Source: Clostridiales bacterium
Lineage (GTDB): Bacteria; Bacillota; Clostridia; Christensenellales; Aristaeellaceae
NCBI GenBank assembly: GCA_012517815.1
Contig: JAAYUF010000003.1
Span: forward strand, 1 to 64,000
Reading direction: 5' to 3'
Length of the DNA: 64,000 nucleotides
Shown here: in pieces, positions 1 through 7,907 of the stretch
How the letters are laid out: every line of letters starts with the position of its first letter
Numbering within the stretch: position 1 is the first letter of the stretch
Made by a program: the position numbers and the translations under genes
The notes under the pieces: generated by a model
What the model was told of the DNA's origin: nothing
What the model saw: the letters and a program-made list of their open reading frames with translations, nothing else
Database searches by the model: none

Positions 1-83
1 CCGAGTGCCTGAACCGTTGCGGTTACCGATTTTGTCTCATCATACTTCTTTAGTGCGATCACTTTCTGCTGATGCGTGTACAT
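1..83 (-). CDS. IS3-type transposase OrfA, N-terminus (runs off window)
   Basis: The reading frame starts at an ATG at position 83 and is still open at base 1, so only about 27 residues are visible, beginning MYTHQQKVIALKKYD. This opening, with a basic helix, a short turn and the sequence TVQAL, resembles the N-terminal helix-turn-helix of IS3-family OrfA proteins, which recognise the element ends. An AGGAG ribosome-binding site lies about 10 bases upstream. The family call rests on a short stretch and could be another HTH transposase. It faces away from the Hsp70 gene and marks the left edge of the visible region as a mobile-element boundary. Confidence 0.5.
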   Translation of the reverse strand, partial: MYTHQQKVIALKKYDETKSVTATVQAL

Positions 84-143
84 GTTAAGCCACTCCTTTC
101 GGAGCTCGCTTTGTCCAACTTTTCGTCCGCACCCCCGACCCCA
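1..143 (-). mobile_element. Putative insertion-sequence end (partial)
   Basis: The partial transposase frame and its leader form one end of a likely insertion sequence. A terminus is suggested at about position 143, where the minus strand reads TGGGGTCGGGGGTGCGG, a GC-rich TG-starting end such as many IS3 elements carry. The other end is outside the window, so neither the inverted repeat nor a target duplication can be checked. The boundary is an inference. Confidence 0.3.
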
Positions 144-239
144 TTTTCTATATTGGAAAAGCTATTGGGCAATCTACCACACCCTTGCACTAACCAAACT
201 TGCTGATTGCACTGCAAATCTGGGCAAATTACCAGTATA

Positions 240-3200
240 TCACTCCTTTTGCTCATTAAGGTAGTATATATCAAGGAGTTCAATCGCTAACCGCATGGCT
301 GAGGTTTCTTGGCGGCTAGTCGCCAAATAAATATCATTGGCGGACTGCGCATTCAGACGGATTTGCCCGAAGCGCAACCTGTCCACCCAAGATCGAAGTT
401 TCAAGCAGACGCCTATCATTCCAAGGGTTTCGGCAACATAAGACAGATACAGGAAGGCATCATCATCCGTGGCATACTGCGACCCTAATTGTACGACGAT
501 GCTCTTTATCCACCATTTCACAGCCTCGTGCAAGTCATGCACCTCCCATTCCACATCCCCCATTTTTGCGCATAAACTCTCCTTACTCTTGGCAAAATGC
601 AAACCTTCCATCAAGGATTTGCGTGCGTCGTCATAGCGCTTTTGCTTCCGGTACAATATCGCAAACCAGTAGTAACAGAAGTAGAAATCAGGGTATTCTT
701 GCCGAAAATCCGCAGCTAAGCGCAACGCCTCGCCAATCAACCCGGCATTCCCCGCGTCCGCAATTGCTTTTGCCTCAGGTATATTGAACCAATCACGTTC
801 CTCATAAAACTCATCGAAATCGATCTGGAAGCAATTATCCACGTATGGGTCACCGGTCATGGCAATTTTCTTGATGGGCAATGACCGGGGAACGATAACC
901 TCTGCCAAAGCTATACCACCACAACGCTTTCCAATAGCCTCAAGGGCGGCTTGGGCATCTTCGGTAACCAAAGGGTCTGACGTAAAAACAGTTTTGATTG
1001 CCGGAACACACTCTTCGTCTCCCGTCTCACTAAGCACAGCAAGGACTTGCCTTCTAAAACCTGTTTGAAGCTTGCGGTTTGCTGGCGCCTTGATTTCGAG
1101 CGCGTAGAGAAGCTGTTCATGAGCCTTCTTTCCGGCTTTGATCAGCGCTTCCCTTGCCGGTTTACGAATCTCTTCACCCCAATGATCTTGCCAGAGCACG
1201 GTCAACAAGCGTCCTATTGCCTTTGGCGTGGCGATTTCGCCAAGCGCTCTGTTAACTGCGGGATTCACGGCATCGCCGTAATTGTGTGCCCGAATCAAGA
1301 TCTTCTCGTATTCTTCAGCAGAACAGAGAACCCGAAGCCTTTCAATCCCCACGGGGATTTGCACCAAAGCAGAGGCCGGTGCGCCGTCTTCGCCTTTGTC
1401 ATCGTGCGAAACGGAACCATCCGGTTGGATATTGCTTGGCTTGACGCTCCTAAATACCTCCAGCAGCGCTTCGATCGCGTCAGCTCCAAATGCCTTCAGT
1501 GTGCCTGATACCTTCCATAAACTCTTGTCTTTTTCTTTTGCTGAGCGGAAAAATGAAATCACATCGGCAGTAATTATTCTGCGTTCGTCTTTCGTAAGTG
1601 TCTCAATGACGACGAGCCGTTCATGGTCACCAGCCGACATCAGCCCATGCATCAGAATGAATCGTAGCAATTCCGGAGGCACCGCACACCTTAGCGCTGA
1701 GACTCCTTTTTTCAGATTGAGAAGACCTAAGCACGCCGAACCGACTAAATACTCTTGCTCCCATTCGTCGGTAGAACAGCGGGCATATTCGAGTATCTCC
1801 AGCAAAGGCGCCAGGCAGGCTTCAGTTCCCACCTTCCCGAGAAATATCGGTAAATTCTTGCCGACGGCCTTTCCTCCGCTTCCTCGGAAGGTCTTCATCA
1901 ATGGATCGAGGGCGGCCTCCTTGTTCGTCAGCCTCTCCAGATCCGTCCAAGCATTCTTCTTGACACTGTCCTCGGATGATGTTGTCTGACGAGCCAGCCT
2001 CTCCATCTCTGCCGAAGATCCGGTGGTTATAACCTCAATTTTTCCACCGAGTTTAGCGACGGCTGTCTTTGCAGCTTCCGAAGCATCTATGTCAGGGTCG
2101 TCAAACATCAAGCGAAGGGGGTCAAGTGCTAAAGCAGCATCTGTCCCTAACTTTCCCAGAACCTCAGCTGCTGCCTTACGAACCCGTCTATCCTCGCTTT
2201 TCAATGCGGTAATAAGATCCGGAACCGCTGCGGTTAGTTTTACACTGGAGGTAAGGACTCCCAACGAATGCAAGGCTTGTTCGCGCACCCTTTCATTGGT
2301 ATCTGTGATAAGTTTCGCAATGAAAGAGATCGCTTTATCGGGCAACCCACTGCTTGAACCTAATATCTGCAATGCCCAGCAACTCTTTCTTCTGACGCCA
2401 GGGTCAGAATGACTTAGCGCGTAGCAGAGGCCGGGCATGATAGTAGCACCCATTCGCATCACCATTTGAGCATGTCGTTCGACTACAGTCAACGACTCCT
2501 GCAGCTTTTCCAGATTAAAACCGGAAGTATCGGATTCCTCCGATACCATCCGTTCCAGCATTCGAACTACGTCCGCGTGTTCATCGGCAGAGACGCTTCG
2601 CTCCGTCTTGTCCTCCTTACCAAGCATCTCCTCACGGATTGCCAAATTGTCTTCAGCTTCTTCACTCATAGCGCTCTTACCGGAGGGATTTTCTGCAGAT
2701 TTTTTCAACTTCTCATTATTTTGCCTTTCGGCTTCCGCTGCGTATTTACGCTCTTTGTCAATCGCCTGCTGGATTTCGCTCTGGCTGAGTTTAAATGGAT
2801 CGGTAATGATTACGTTCATTGATTTACCGCTGCCCTTGTCCTTGGCGGACAAACTAACGATGCCGTTGCGATCCATGTAAAGGGTGATCTCGATTTGAGG
2901 CACACCGCGCGGCGCACTGGCAATCCCGGACATTCGGAAACGGCCGAGGCTCATGTTGTCCTGAGCCTTCGGGCTTTCACCCTGCAATATGTGAATATCA
3001 ATAGCGGTCTGACCGTCTGTGGAGGTAGAGAACACCTGCGACTTCATGGTTGGGATGGTTGTGTTGCGCTCAATCAAGCGGGTGAAGGTATGACCTTCGG
3101 TTTCCAGCCCCAAGGAAAGCGCGGTGGCATCTAAAAGCAGAACATCCTTCACTTCGCCGCCGAAAATGCCGCACTGAATCGCAGCTCCGATCGCGACGCA

Positions 3201-4406
3201 CTCGTCCGGGTTGATGCCCTTGAAGGGCACCTGCTTTGTGATCTTCCGGAGGGCCGTTTGCACCGCAGGGATACGGCTTGAGCCACCCGCCAGGATCACT
3301 TTATCGAGTTGCCCGACGGTAAGCCCGGCATCTCTGAGGGCTCCATTCGCGGTGTTGACTATTGATTGCAACAGATCAGCGGTCAGTGCATCGAATTTAT
3401 CGCGGGTAAGCGTCATGTCAAGGTGCTTGGGGCCGTTCCGATCGCGCGTGATAAAGGGCAGGTTGATATTGGCGCACATTGCGTTAGAAAGGTCAATCTT
3501 GGCGTTCTCCGCCGCTTCCTTGAGGCGCTGAATGGCCGCACGATCCTGTTTCAGATCGATGCCGCTTTCTTTCCTGAAGCAACCTGCAACCCAGTCCACA
3601 ATGCGGTCGTTAAAATCGTTGCCGCCCAGTCGGTTGTTGCCGTTGGTGGCCAGCACTTCAAACACGCCGTCACCGATTTCCAAAAGGCTGACGTCGAACG
3701 TACCGCCGCCCAGATCGTACACGAGTATCTTCTGTGTGCCTTCCTTATCTAGATCATAAGCCAGCGCGGTGGCCAAGGTTGAACTGATCAACCGCAAGCA
3801 TTCCAGACCCGCTATCGTGCAGGCATCCTGTACCGACTGACGCTGACGGCTATTGATTAAGGGAGGCACCGCAACAACCGCCTTCGTCACGGTCCCATTG
3901 CCAAAAAACCGTTCTGCGTCCGATTTGATTTTTCGAAGGATCATCGCTGTAATTTCCTGCGTCCGATACGTTGTCCCCCTGATTGACAGCCCTTTTTGAT
4001 TACCCATCTCACAGTAACTTGGGCTGAACGTCTGATCGGGATATAGAATAGCCTGCTGCTTTGCCCGAAAACCGATTGTACGTTCGCCCGCATCAGAAAA
4101 TGTGACAACGGAGGGTGTGAAAAACCTACCCTCGGCGCCCGGGATCATGATACCCCGGCCATTTTGATAAACAGCGGCACAACATTTGGTTGTGCCAAGA
4201 TCAATTCCAATTATGTAAGGTGATAACACTTCGGGTGTCTGTTTTGAATCGTGCGTTTCATTCATAGCATTGTCAACCCCCGATTGTTGTGCCAGAAGGT
4301 CAGTTGAGAAATGCTGATTATGGCCCATAAGCCGCATGATTCCTGATAATTTCGGCCGGCGGAAGGTATATTCGTGCGCCGTGCGGACGGTACTCATTGT
4401 AATCAT
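240..4406 (-). CDS. Hsp70 (DnaK-like) chaperone fused to HEAT repeats and a TPR-like tail
   Basis: The N-terminal half is a complete Hsp70. The phosphate-1 loop is GIDLGTTKCC (residue ~66), the phosphate-2 motif VYDLGGGTFDVS and the adenosine motif ILAGGSSRIP, followed by a substrate-binding domain that includes TIPTMKSQVFST. Instead of a normal lid, a charged linker leads at residue ~645 into HEAT-like helical repeats (for example DPGVRRKSCWAL and DERVREQALHSLG-type units) up to ~1170. A TPR-like tail from ~1200 contains YYWFAILYRKQKRYDDA. At 1,388 residues it is about twice the length of DnaK. The first ATG overlaps the stop of a small upstream frame (TAATG) and has GGAGAG 8 bases before it. 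An ATG at 4265, after GGGGG, is an alternative start. No grpE or dnaJ is adjacent, which argues for a specialised paralogue. Client and role are unknown. Confidence 0.88.
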   Translation of the reverse strand: MITMSTVRTAHEYTFRRPKLSGIMRLMGHNQHFSTDLLAQQSGVDNAMNETHDSKQTPEVLSPYIIGIDLGTTKCCAAVYQNGRGIMIPGAEGRFFTPSVVTFSDAGERTIGFRAKQQAILYPDQTFSPSYCEMGNQKGLSIRGTTYRTQEITAMILRKIKSDAERFFGNGTVTKAVVAVPPLINSRQRQSVQDACTIAGLECLRLISSTLATALAYDLDKEGTQKILVYDLGGGTFDVSLLEIGDGVFEVLATNGNNRLGGNDFNDRIVDWVAGCFRKESGIDLKQDRAAIQRLKEAAENAKIDLSNAMCANINLPFITRDRNGPKHLDMTLTRDKFDALTADLLQSIVNTANGALRDAGLTVGQLDKVILAGGSSRIPAVQTALRKITKQVPFKGINPDECVAIGAAIQCGIFGGEVKDVLLLDATALSLGLETEGHTFTRLIERNTTIPTMKSQVFSTSTDGQTAIDIHILQGESPKAQDNMSLGRFRMSGIASAPRGVPQIEITLYMDRNGIVSLSAKDKGSGKSMNVIITDPFKLSQSEIQQAIDKERKYAAEAERQNNEKLKKSAENPSGKSAMSEEAEDNLAIREEMLGKEDKTERSVSADEHADVVRMLERMVSEESDTSGFNLEKLQESLTVVERHAQMVMRMGATIMPGLCYALSHSDPGVRRKSCWALQILGSSSGLPDKAISFIAKLITDTNERVREQALHSLGVLTSSVKLTAAVPDLITALKSEDRRVRKAAAEVLGKLGTDAALALDPLRLMFDDPDIDASEAAKTAVAKLGGKIEVITTGSSAEMERLARQTTSSEDSVKKNAWTDLERLTNKEAALDPLMKTFRGSGGKAVGKNLPIFLGKVGTEACLAPLLEILEYARCSTDEWEQEYLVGSACLGLLNLKKGVSALRCAVPPELLRFILMHGLMSAGDHERLVVIETLTKDERRIITADVISFFRSAKEKDKSLWKVSGTLKAFGADAIEALLEVFRSVKPSNIQPDGSVSHDDKGEDGAPASALVQIPVGIERLRVLCSAEEYEKILIRAHNYGDAVNPAVNRALGEIATPKAIGRLLTVLWQDHWGEEIRKPAREALIKAGKKAHEQLLYALEIKAPANRKLQTGFRRQVLAVLSETGDEECVPAIKTVFTSDPLVTEDAQAALEAIGKRCGGIALAEVIVPRSLPIKKIAMTGDPYVDNCFQIDFDEFYEERDWFNIPEAKAIADAGNAGLIGEALRLAADFRQEYPDFYFCYYWFAILYRKQKRYDDARKSLMEGLHFAKSKESLCAKMGDVEWEVHDLHEAVKWWIKSIVVQLGSQYATDDDAFLYLSYVAETLGMIGVCLKLRSWVDRLRFGQIRLNAQSANDIYLATSRQETSAMRLAIELLDIYYLNEQKE

Positions 4407-4582
4407 TACGCCATCTCTCCATTTTTCCCTTCTTCTCCCAATAAGCCAAGCATAAACTTCTTCAAGCGTTGTTCCTGGTGGCTATCGTCAAGGATTTCAG
4501 CATCAGGTGCGATTTCCGGAACATCGAAATCTGACAAAGCACAGGTCGTTTGTTTGCATATAATAGGACTGATGTGCCCCAT
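4406..4582 (-). CDS. Small 58-residue frame upstream of the Hsp70 fusion, possibly a gene remnant
   Basis: The frame begins MGHISPIICKQTT and ends EEGKNGEMA. Its stop overlaps the Hsp70 start as TAATG, which would allow coupled translation. The C-terminal half is charged and helical. No ribosome-binding site precedes its ATG, and its 5' end coincides almost exactly with the start of an integrase-like relic on the other strand at 4572. I infer that it may be the surviving 3' end of a longer gene cut by that element. It could also be chance. Confidence 0.35.
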   Translation of the reverse strand: MGHISPIICKQTTCALSDFDVPEIAPDAEILDDSHQEQRLKKFMLGLLGEEGKNGEMA

Positions 4583-4740
4583 CTCGACAGAAAGCAGGTG
4601 TTTTCAATACCCAGATTATCCCTGAAAAGGCGTCCGGACGGCCGTTACGCCTGCCGGTATAAGAACCAATGGTTTTACGGCATCACGCAGGCCGAAGTGC
4701 TCACTAAGCGGGATGCGTTTAAACGAAGCATTGAAAGCGG
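4572..4740 (+). pseudogene. Relic of a tyrosine-recombinase N-terminal domain (copy 1)
   Basis: A frame reads DGRYACRYKNQWFYGITQAE and continues to RDAFKRSIESG. This resembles the N-terminal DNA-binding domain of tyrosine integrases, whose typical pattern is a short strand, FYGKT, and a helix with KRDAY and ESG. The first 17 codons, beginning MCPIS, lie in another frame and end in a stop, so the sequence is broken. No catalytic domain follows. A diverged copy of the same stretch lies at 27946-28115. In the last 85 bases I count about 66 matches between the two copies. Confidence 0.5.
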
Positions 4741-5237
4741 CCCCGTTGTTGGCGGCGCGGCCGGTAAGCCACAGCGTGACGCCCAGCATGAACGGGGCAT
4801 AAGCGATGAACTCGAGGGTCCTTTCATTAATTGATCATTGTTACGTAACGGCACGCGAAGCGCGCGGGACCAAGCCCTTTGAAGAAGATTGAGAAGGCGA
4901 CCCCCGGCGAGGGGATCACCTTCATCTGACAGGACAAGGATAACGGGCTTGCTTTGATAAAAATGGGAATGAATTTGCAAAAATCGATCCGTCTCATGCT
5001 TTCGGTAAAGATTTATTTGACATGTGCCCTTGTCACGAGCATTCTAGCAAGAACGCCTCATTGTTCATCCCCTGCATGTATCAAGCCAGTGATTGTGAAA
5101 GAAAAAGAAAGCAAAATAAAGGCACAGGGTGATAGCCTTTCATTTTGACGAGATGATACGAAGGCCCCGCAAAGCTAAAACAAACGAAAAAGAGTATCAC
5201 CCACGCGGGCGGGCTGTTTTCTTGAAAAACTCAATCA
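4741..5237. other. Gap with no supported gene
   Basis: The region continues past the integrase relic, whose reading frame stays open to 4834, and holds only short unsupported frames. I see no strong promoter, tRNA or terminator. It may be further decayed mobile DNA. Confidence 0.5.
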
Positions 5238-5363
5238 TCACGAGCATGGCATCCGGGTTGCCATCAGGGTGCGTCTCAAGTGCTGCAGCATCAGCCACGC
5301 CCCGGCAAACATACAAGAAAACAGCAGGCTAACCAGTGCTTGATTGCATAGGGCGTATTTCAT
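5238..5363 (-). CDS. 41-residue putative membrane peptide
   Basis: The ATG at 5363 is preceded by GGGAGG at 6-7 bases, a strong ribosome-binding site. The peptide starts MKYALCNQALVSLLFS and has one hydrophobic segment (residues ~10-27, including FSCMFAGAWLMLQ), then a basic tail with LRRTLMATR. That fits a single-pass small membrane protein with the tail in the cytoplasm. It lies downstream of the small lipoprotein gene on the same strand. No family is recognised. A longer frame through the same stop is possible but has no start signal as good. Confidence 0.45.
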   Translation of the reverse strand: MKYALCNQALVSLLFSCMFAGAWLMLQHLRRTLMATRMPCS

Positions 5364-5607
5364 TGTAGCCTCCCATGCATTGATGTGATGCTGCGCCGCC
5401 TTCCCATGGCATCCGTTTATGTGAGAAGGAAGCAAAACACCTGTGCCTCCCGCAAGCATGCTGATGAGACCGCAATCTTCACCTGATGCGGGTTTCGAAG
5501 GCGTCAGGCCATGCGCTATGCAGATGTCGCGATAAACGATCGGCCGAATCATCATCCGAATCGTCCTGAAGTCAGGTTTGCTCCATGGTCTCCCCGTATC
5601 AGAGGGT

Positions 5608-5916
5608 TCATTCGTGTCGGTCGCTGCTCCTGTGCCTTCTCCGGGAAAGCGCCAGCCCTCCAAAGCCGCTGATGATTGCCATATAGAACCCGAAATCATA
5701 CCAGAAGCCTACGTTGTATACCTCATAGATATTGATGCGACTGTTGAACAGCGAGATCACCAGCGTGATGGGCGCGATCCAGCCATGCCACACGCCGGAG
5801 AAGAACCCTGCCGGATTCTCCGCAGAGTTGGTGCCATCGCCGGGCGCGCAAGCGGTGAGCATCAGCAGCATCAGACCGAGCATCAGTCCCAAGATCAGAA
5901 GTTTCCTGGTTTTCAT
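5608..5916 (-). CDS. Small lipoprotein with two further hydrophobic segments
   Basis: This 102-residue protein begins MKTRKLLILGLMLGLM and has a lipobox-like LTAC at ~20-23, so it is probably lipidated and anchored outside the membrane. The mature part has GFFSGVWHGWIAPITL, NSRINIYEVYNVGFWYDFG and a terminal hydrophobic stretch FYMAIISGFGGLALSRR with basic residues after it. I recall similar small proteins of unknown function in Clostridia. A GGAGGCGGG ribosome-binding site precedes the ATG. The function is unknown. Confidence 0.75.
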   Translation of the reverse strand: MKTRKLLILGLMLGLMLLMLTACAPGDGTNSAENPAGFFSGVWHGWIAPITLVISLFNSRINIYEVYNVGFWYDFGFYMAIISGFGGLALSRRRHRSSDRHE

Positions 5917-6683
5917 AAACCCGCCTCCGTTTTCATCGTTTGTTGGGATTGACCTGCCATCTGCTCCCCGAAATCAACCGTCGTCAAGCAGCCCCGGGCA
6001 CAGAGGTGATTTTACGGCGGTTCATCGATTCCCTTTCAGCCTTTGGTACAGCACCCCGCCCACCGCATGCACGCCTGCCGCATCCTCTGCTGATCGGTGA
6101 ACAGCCACACAAAGAACTCCTCGTTCTTTTCATGCCGGGCGGCGGCGACGGTGTTGGGAACGTCCTTCGCAGACGGCCGAATGCAGGTATGCCGGTCGTT
6201 GCTGACGGCGGAGCCCATTCCGCTTCTTGCCGGCGTAATCATTCTCCATCGGCAACAGCACAGAAAGCGGCCCGTCCCCAAACAAGCGGCATTGGACAAC
6301 AGAGTATTCTGTACTCAACGGCAATAACCCTTTCTGGGAGCCCAAACCGTTCGATCCTGTCGTGCATGTCTGCATCTCTCCCCGCCGTCCCATCGGCATG
6401 CCCCGTTCCGGCGGCTCACCCAAGAAGAACGCCGCCATCCGCATCACCCGCCCGCAGCTTTCCTCCCCATCGAAAGCATCCGCCGTCTTCTTCTGCTCCC
6501 CGTCGATCTCCCAACGCCCGCCGCTCCCAGGCAAGGCGGCGGCCACTGTTTGTCCCGCGCCGCAGAGCGGCCAAGCCTGTGCAGCCCGTCCGCAAACCCG
6601 ATGCGGCAGGCACGTTTCATGCTGCAAGAATCTTGCGCCGAAACGCTCTTGCGGCGTCTTTTCCGAAAGCAGGCGTTTGCCGT
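5917..6683. other. Gap with no supported gene
   Basis: The 770 bases between the lipoprotein and the second ChrA gene contain only arginine- and proline-rich frames typical of non-coding GC-rich DNA. A minus-strand frame around 6040-6300 contains EKNEEFFVWLFTDQQRMRQA, which looks protein-like, but it has no convincing start and I recognise no family. It may be decayed coding sequence. Confidence 0.45.
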
Positions 6684-7256
6684 TTACATGAGCCCCGTAT
6701 CCAACACGTGCAGGAGTACGCCTGCCATACCGCACAGCAGCATGATCACGATCGGGTTGGGCTTCCATCTGCGCAGCACGAACAGCGCCGAGGCAAACAA
6801 CGCCACCCCCGCCCACCGAACCGCGCCCAGCGACGCGGCTTCCTCGCCGAACAGCACCAACGTCAGGATGGAAAGCCCCGCCGAAGCGATCAGCGCCACC
6901 ACCGTCGGCCGCAGGCAACCGAGCGTTTCCTGCATCAGCCGCAGGGTTTTGTATTTATAGTAGAGATACGCCAGCGTGGACACGATGACGCACGACGGCA
7001 GGATGCACCCAACCGTGGCGATCACCGCGCCGGGGATGCCCGCCATTCGGATGCCCACAAACGTCGCGGAATTGACCACGATGGGTCCCGGCGTCATCTC
7101 CGCGATGGTAATCAGGTCGGTGAAATCCGTCAGCGTCAGCCAGTGGCGCAAAACCACCGCCTGCTGCTGGATAAGCGGGATGGCCGCGTAGCCGCCTCCG
7201 ACGCTGAAAAGCCCGATGTTGAAGAAACTGAAGAACAGCTGCGCAAGCAGGCTCAC
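6684..7256 (-). CDS. chrA: Chromate-transporter family protein, second half-size subunit
   Basis: This 190-residue, multi-helix membrane protein has the ChrA-family GGG motif near the N-terminus (FFNIGLFSVGGGYAAIPLIQ) and ITIAEMTPGPIVVNSATFVG. Long ChrA proteins carry two such halves; here the halves are separate genes, a known short-chain arrangement. The GTG start overlaps the stop of the preceding half by four bases and follows GGAGGGG. The substrate may be chromate or another oxyanion; family members are often named without tests. As the last genes after a sugar operon, an organic or phosphate-like anion is also possible. Confidence 0.85.
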   Translation of the reverse strand: MSLLAQLFFSFFNIGLFSVGGGYAAIPLIQQQAVVLRHWLTLTDFTDLITIAEMTPGPIVVNSATFVGIRMAGIPGAVIATVGCILPSCVIVSTLAYLYYKYKTLRLMQETLGCLRPTVVALIASAGLSILTLVLFGEEAASLGAVRWAGVALFASALFVLRRWKPNPIVIMLLCGMAGVLLHVLDTGLM

Positions 7257-7825
7257 GCCTTCCCCTCCTTCCGCCGTAACAGGCCCCGGCAGATACCGAG
7301 CGCGGCGCTGCCCAAAATGACGTACACCACGTTAACCTTCCAGAAGAACACGGCGCAGAAGGCGACCGGCATGATCAGGATTGCCAGAACGTCCTTGGTT
7401 TTCAGCACGTTGCTTCCCAGCGACAGCACCACGTCGCAGATGATGGCCGCAACGCCCGCCTGCATCCCCTGCAGCGCGGCCGCTACGTATTCGTTGCTTT
7501 TGAACGCTTCATAAAACAGCGAAATCACGCTCAGGATGACCAGCGGCGGCAGAATCGTGCCCAGGATGGACACCAGCGCCCCCGGGAAACCCGCGATGCG
7601 GTACCCGACCAGAATCGACGCGTTCACGGCGATCGCCCCCGGCGACGCCTGCGCGATGGCGATCAGGTTGAGCATGTCCTCCTCGTCAATCCAGTGCAGC
7701 TCGTCCACGAATTTCTTCTTCATCAGCGACGCGATCACGAATCCGCCTCCAAAGGTGAAGGCGCTCAGGGCGAGGGTAGATAAAAACAGCTTCAGGTAAG
7801 GTTTCTTTGTTTGCTCTTTTTCCAT
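7253..7825 (-). CDS. chrA: Chromate-transporter family protein, first half-size subunit
   Basis: This is the partner of the next gene, with FTFGGGFVIASLMKKKFVDE and IAIAQASPGAIAVNASILVG, the same repeated motifs. About 190 residues with five to six hydrophobic segments fit a half-size ChrA subunit. I chose the ATG at 7825 because GAGAG lies 7 bases upstream; a GTG at 7846 is in frame. It follows the LarA-like gene by about 80 bases on the same strand, so it is probably the tail of the long sugar operon, though an independent promoter cannot be excluded. Confidence 0.85.
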   Translation of the reverse strand: MEKEQTKKPYLKLFLSTLALSAFTFGGGFVIASLMKKKFVDELHWIDEEDMLNLIAIAQASPGAIAVNASILVGYRIAGFPGALVSILGTILPPLVILSVISLFYEAFKSNEYVAAALQGMQAGVAAIICDVVLSLGSNVLKTKDVLAILIMPVAFCAVFFWKVNVVYVILGSAALGICRGLLRRKEGKA

Positions 7826-7907
7826 TCGCATCTCTCTTTCCCGCACCGCGGCGTCAGGCGTGTACCAGGAACCCTGCCCGGAAAGCCGCGGGCGGGATCG
7901 GCAAGCC

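Noticed and set aside
5940-7514. 524-codon plus-strand frame
   Set aside because: It lies antisense to the ChrA genes and extends into the gap; the translation is proline- and arginine-rich and has no recognisable domain or ribosome-binding site.
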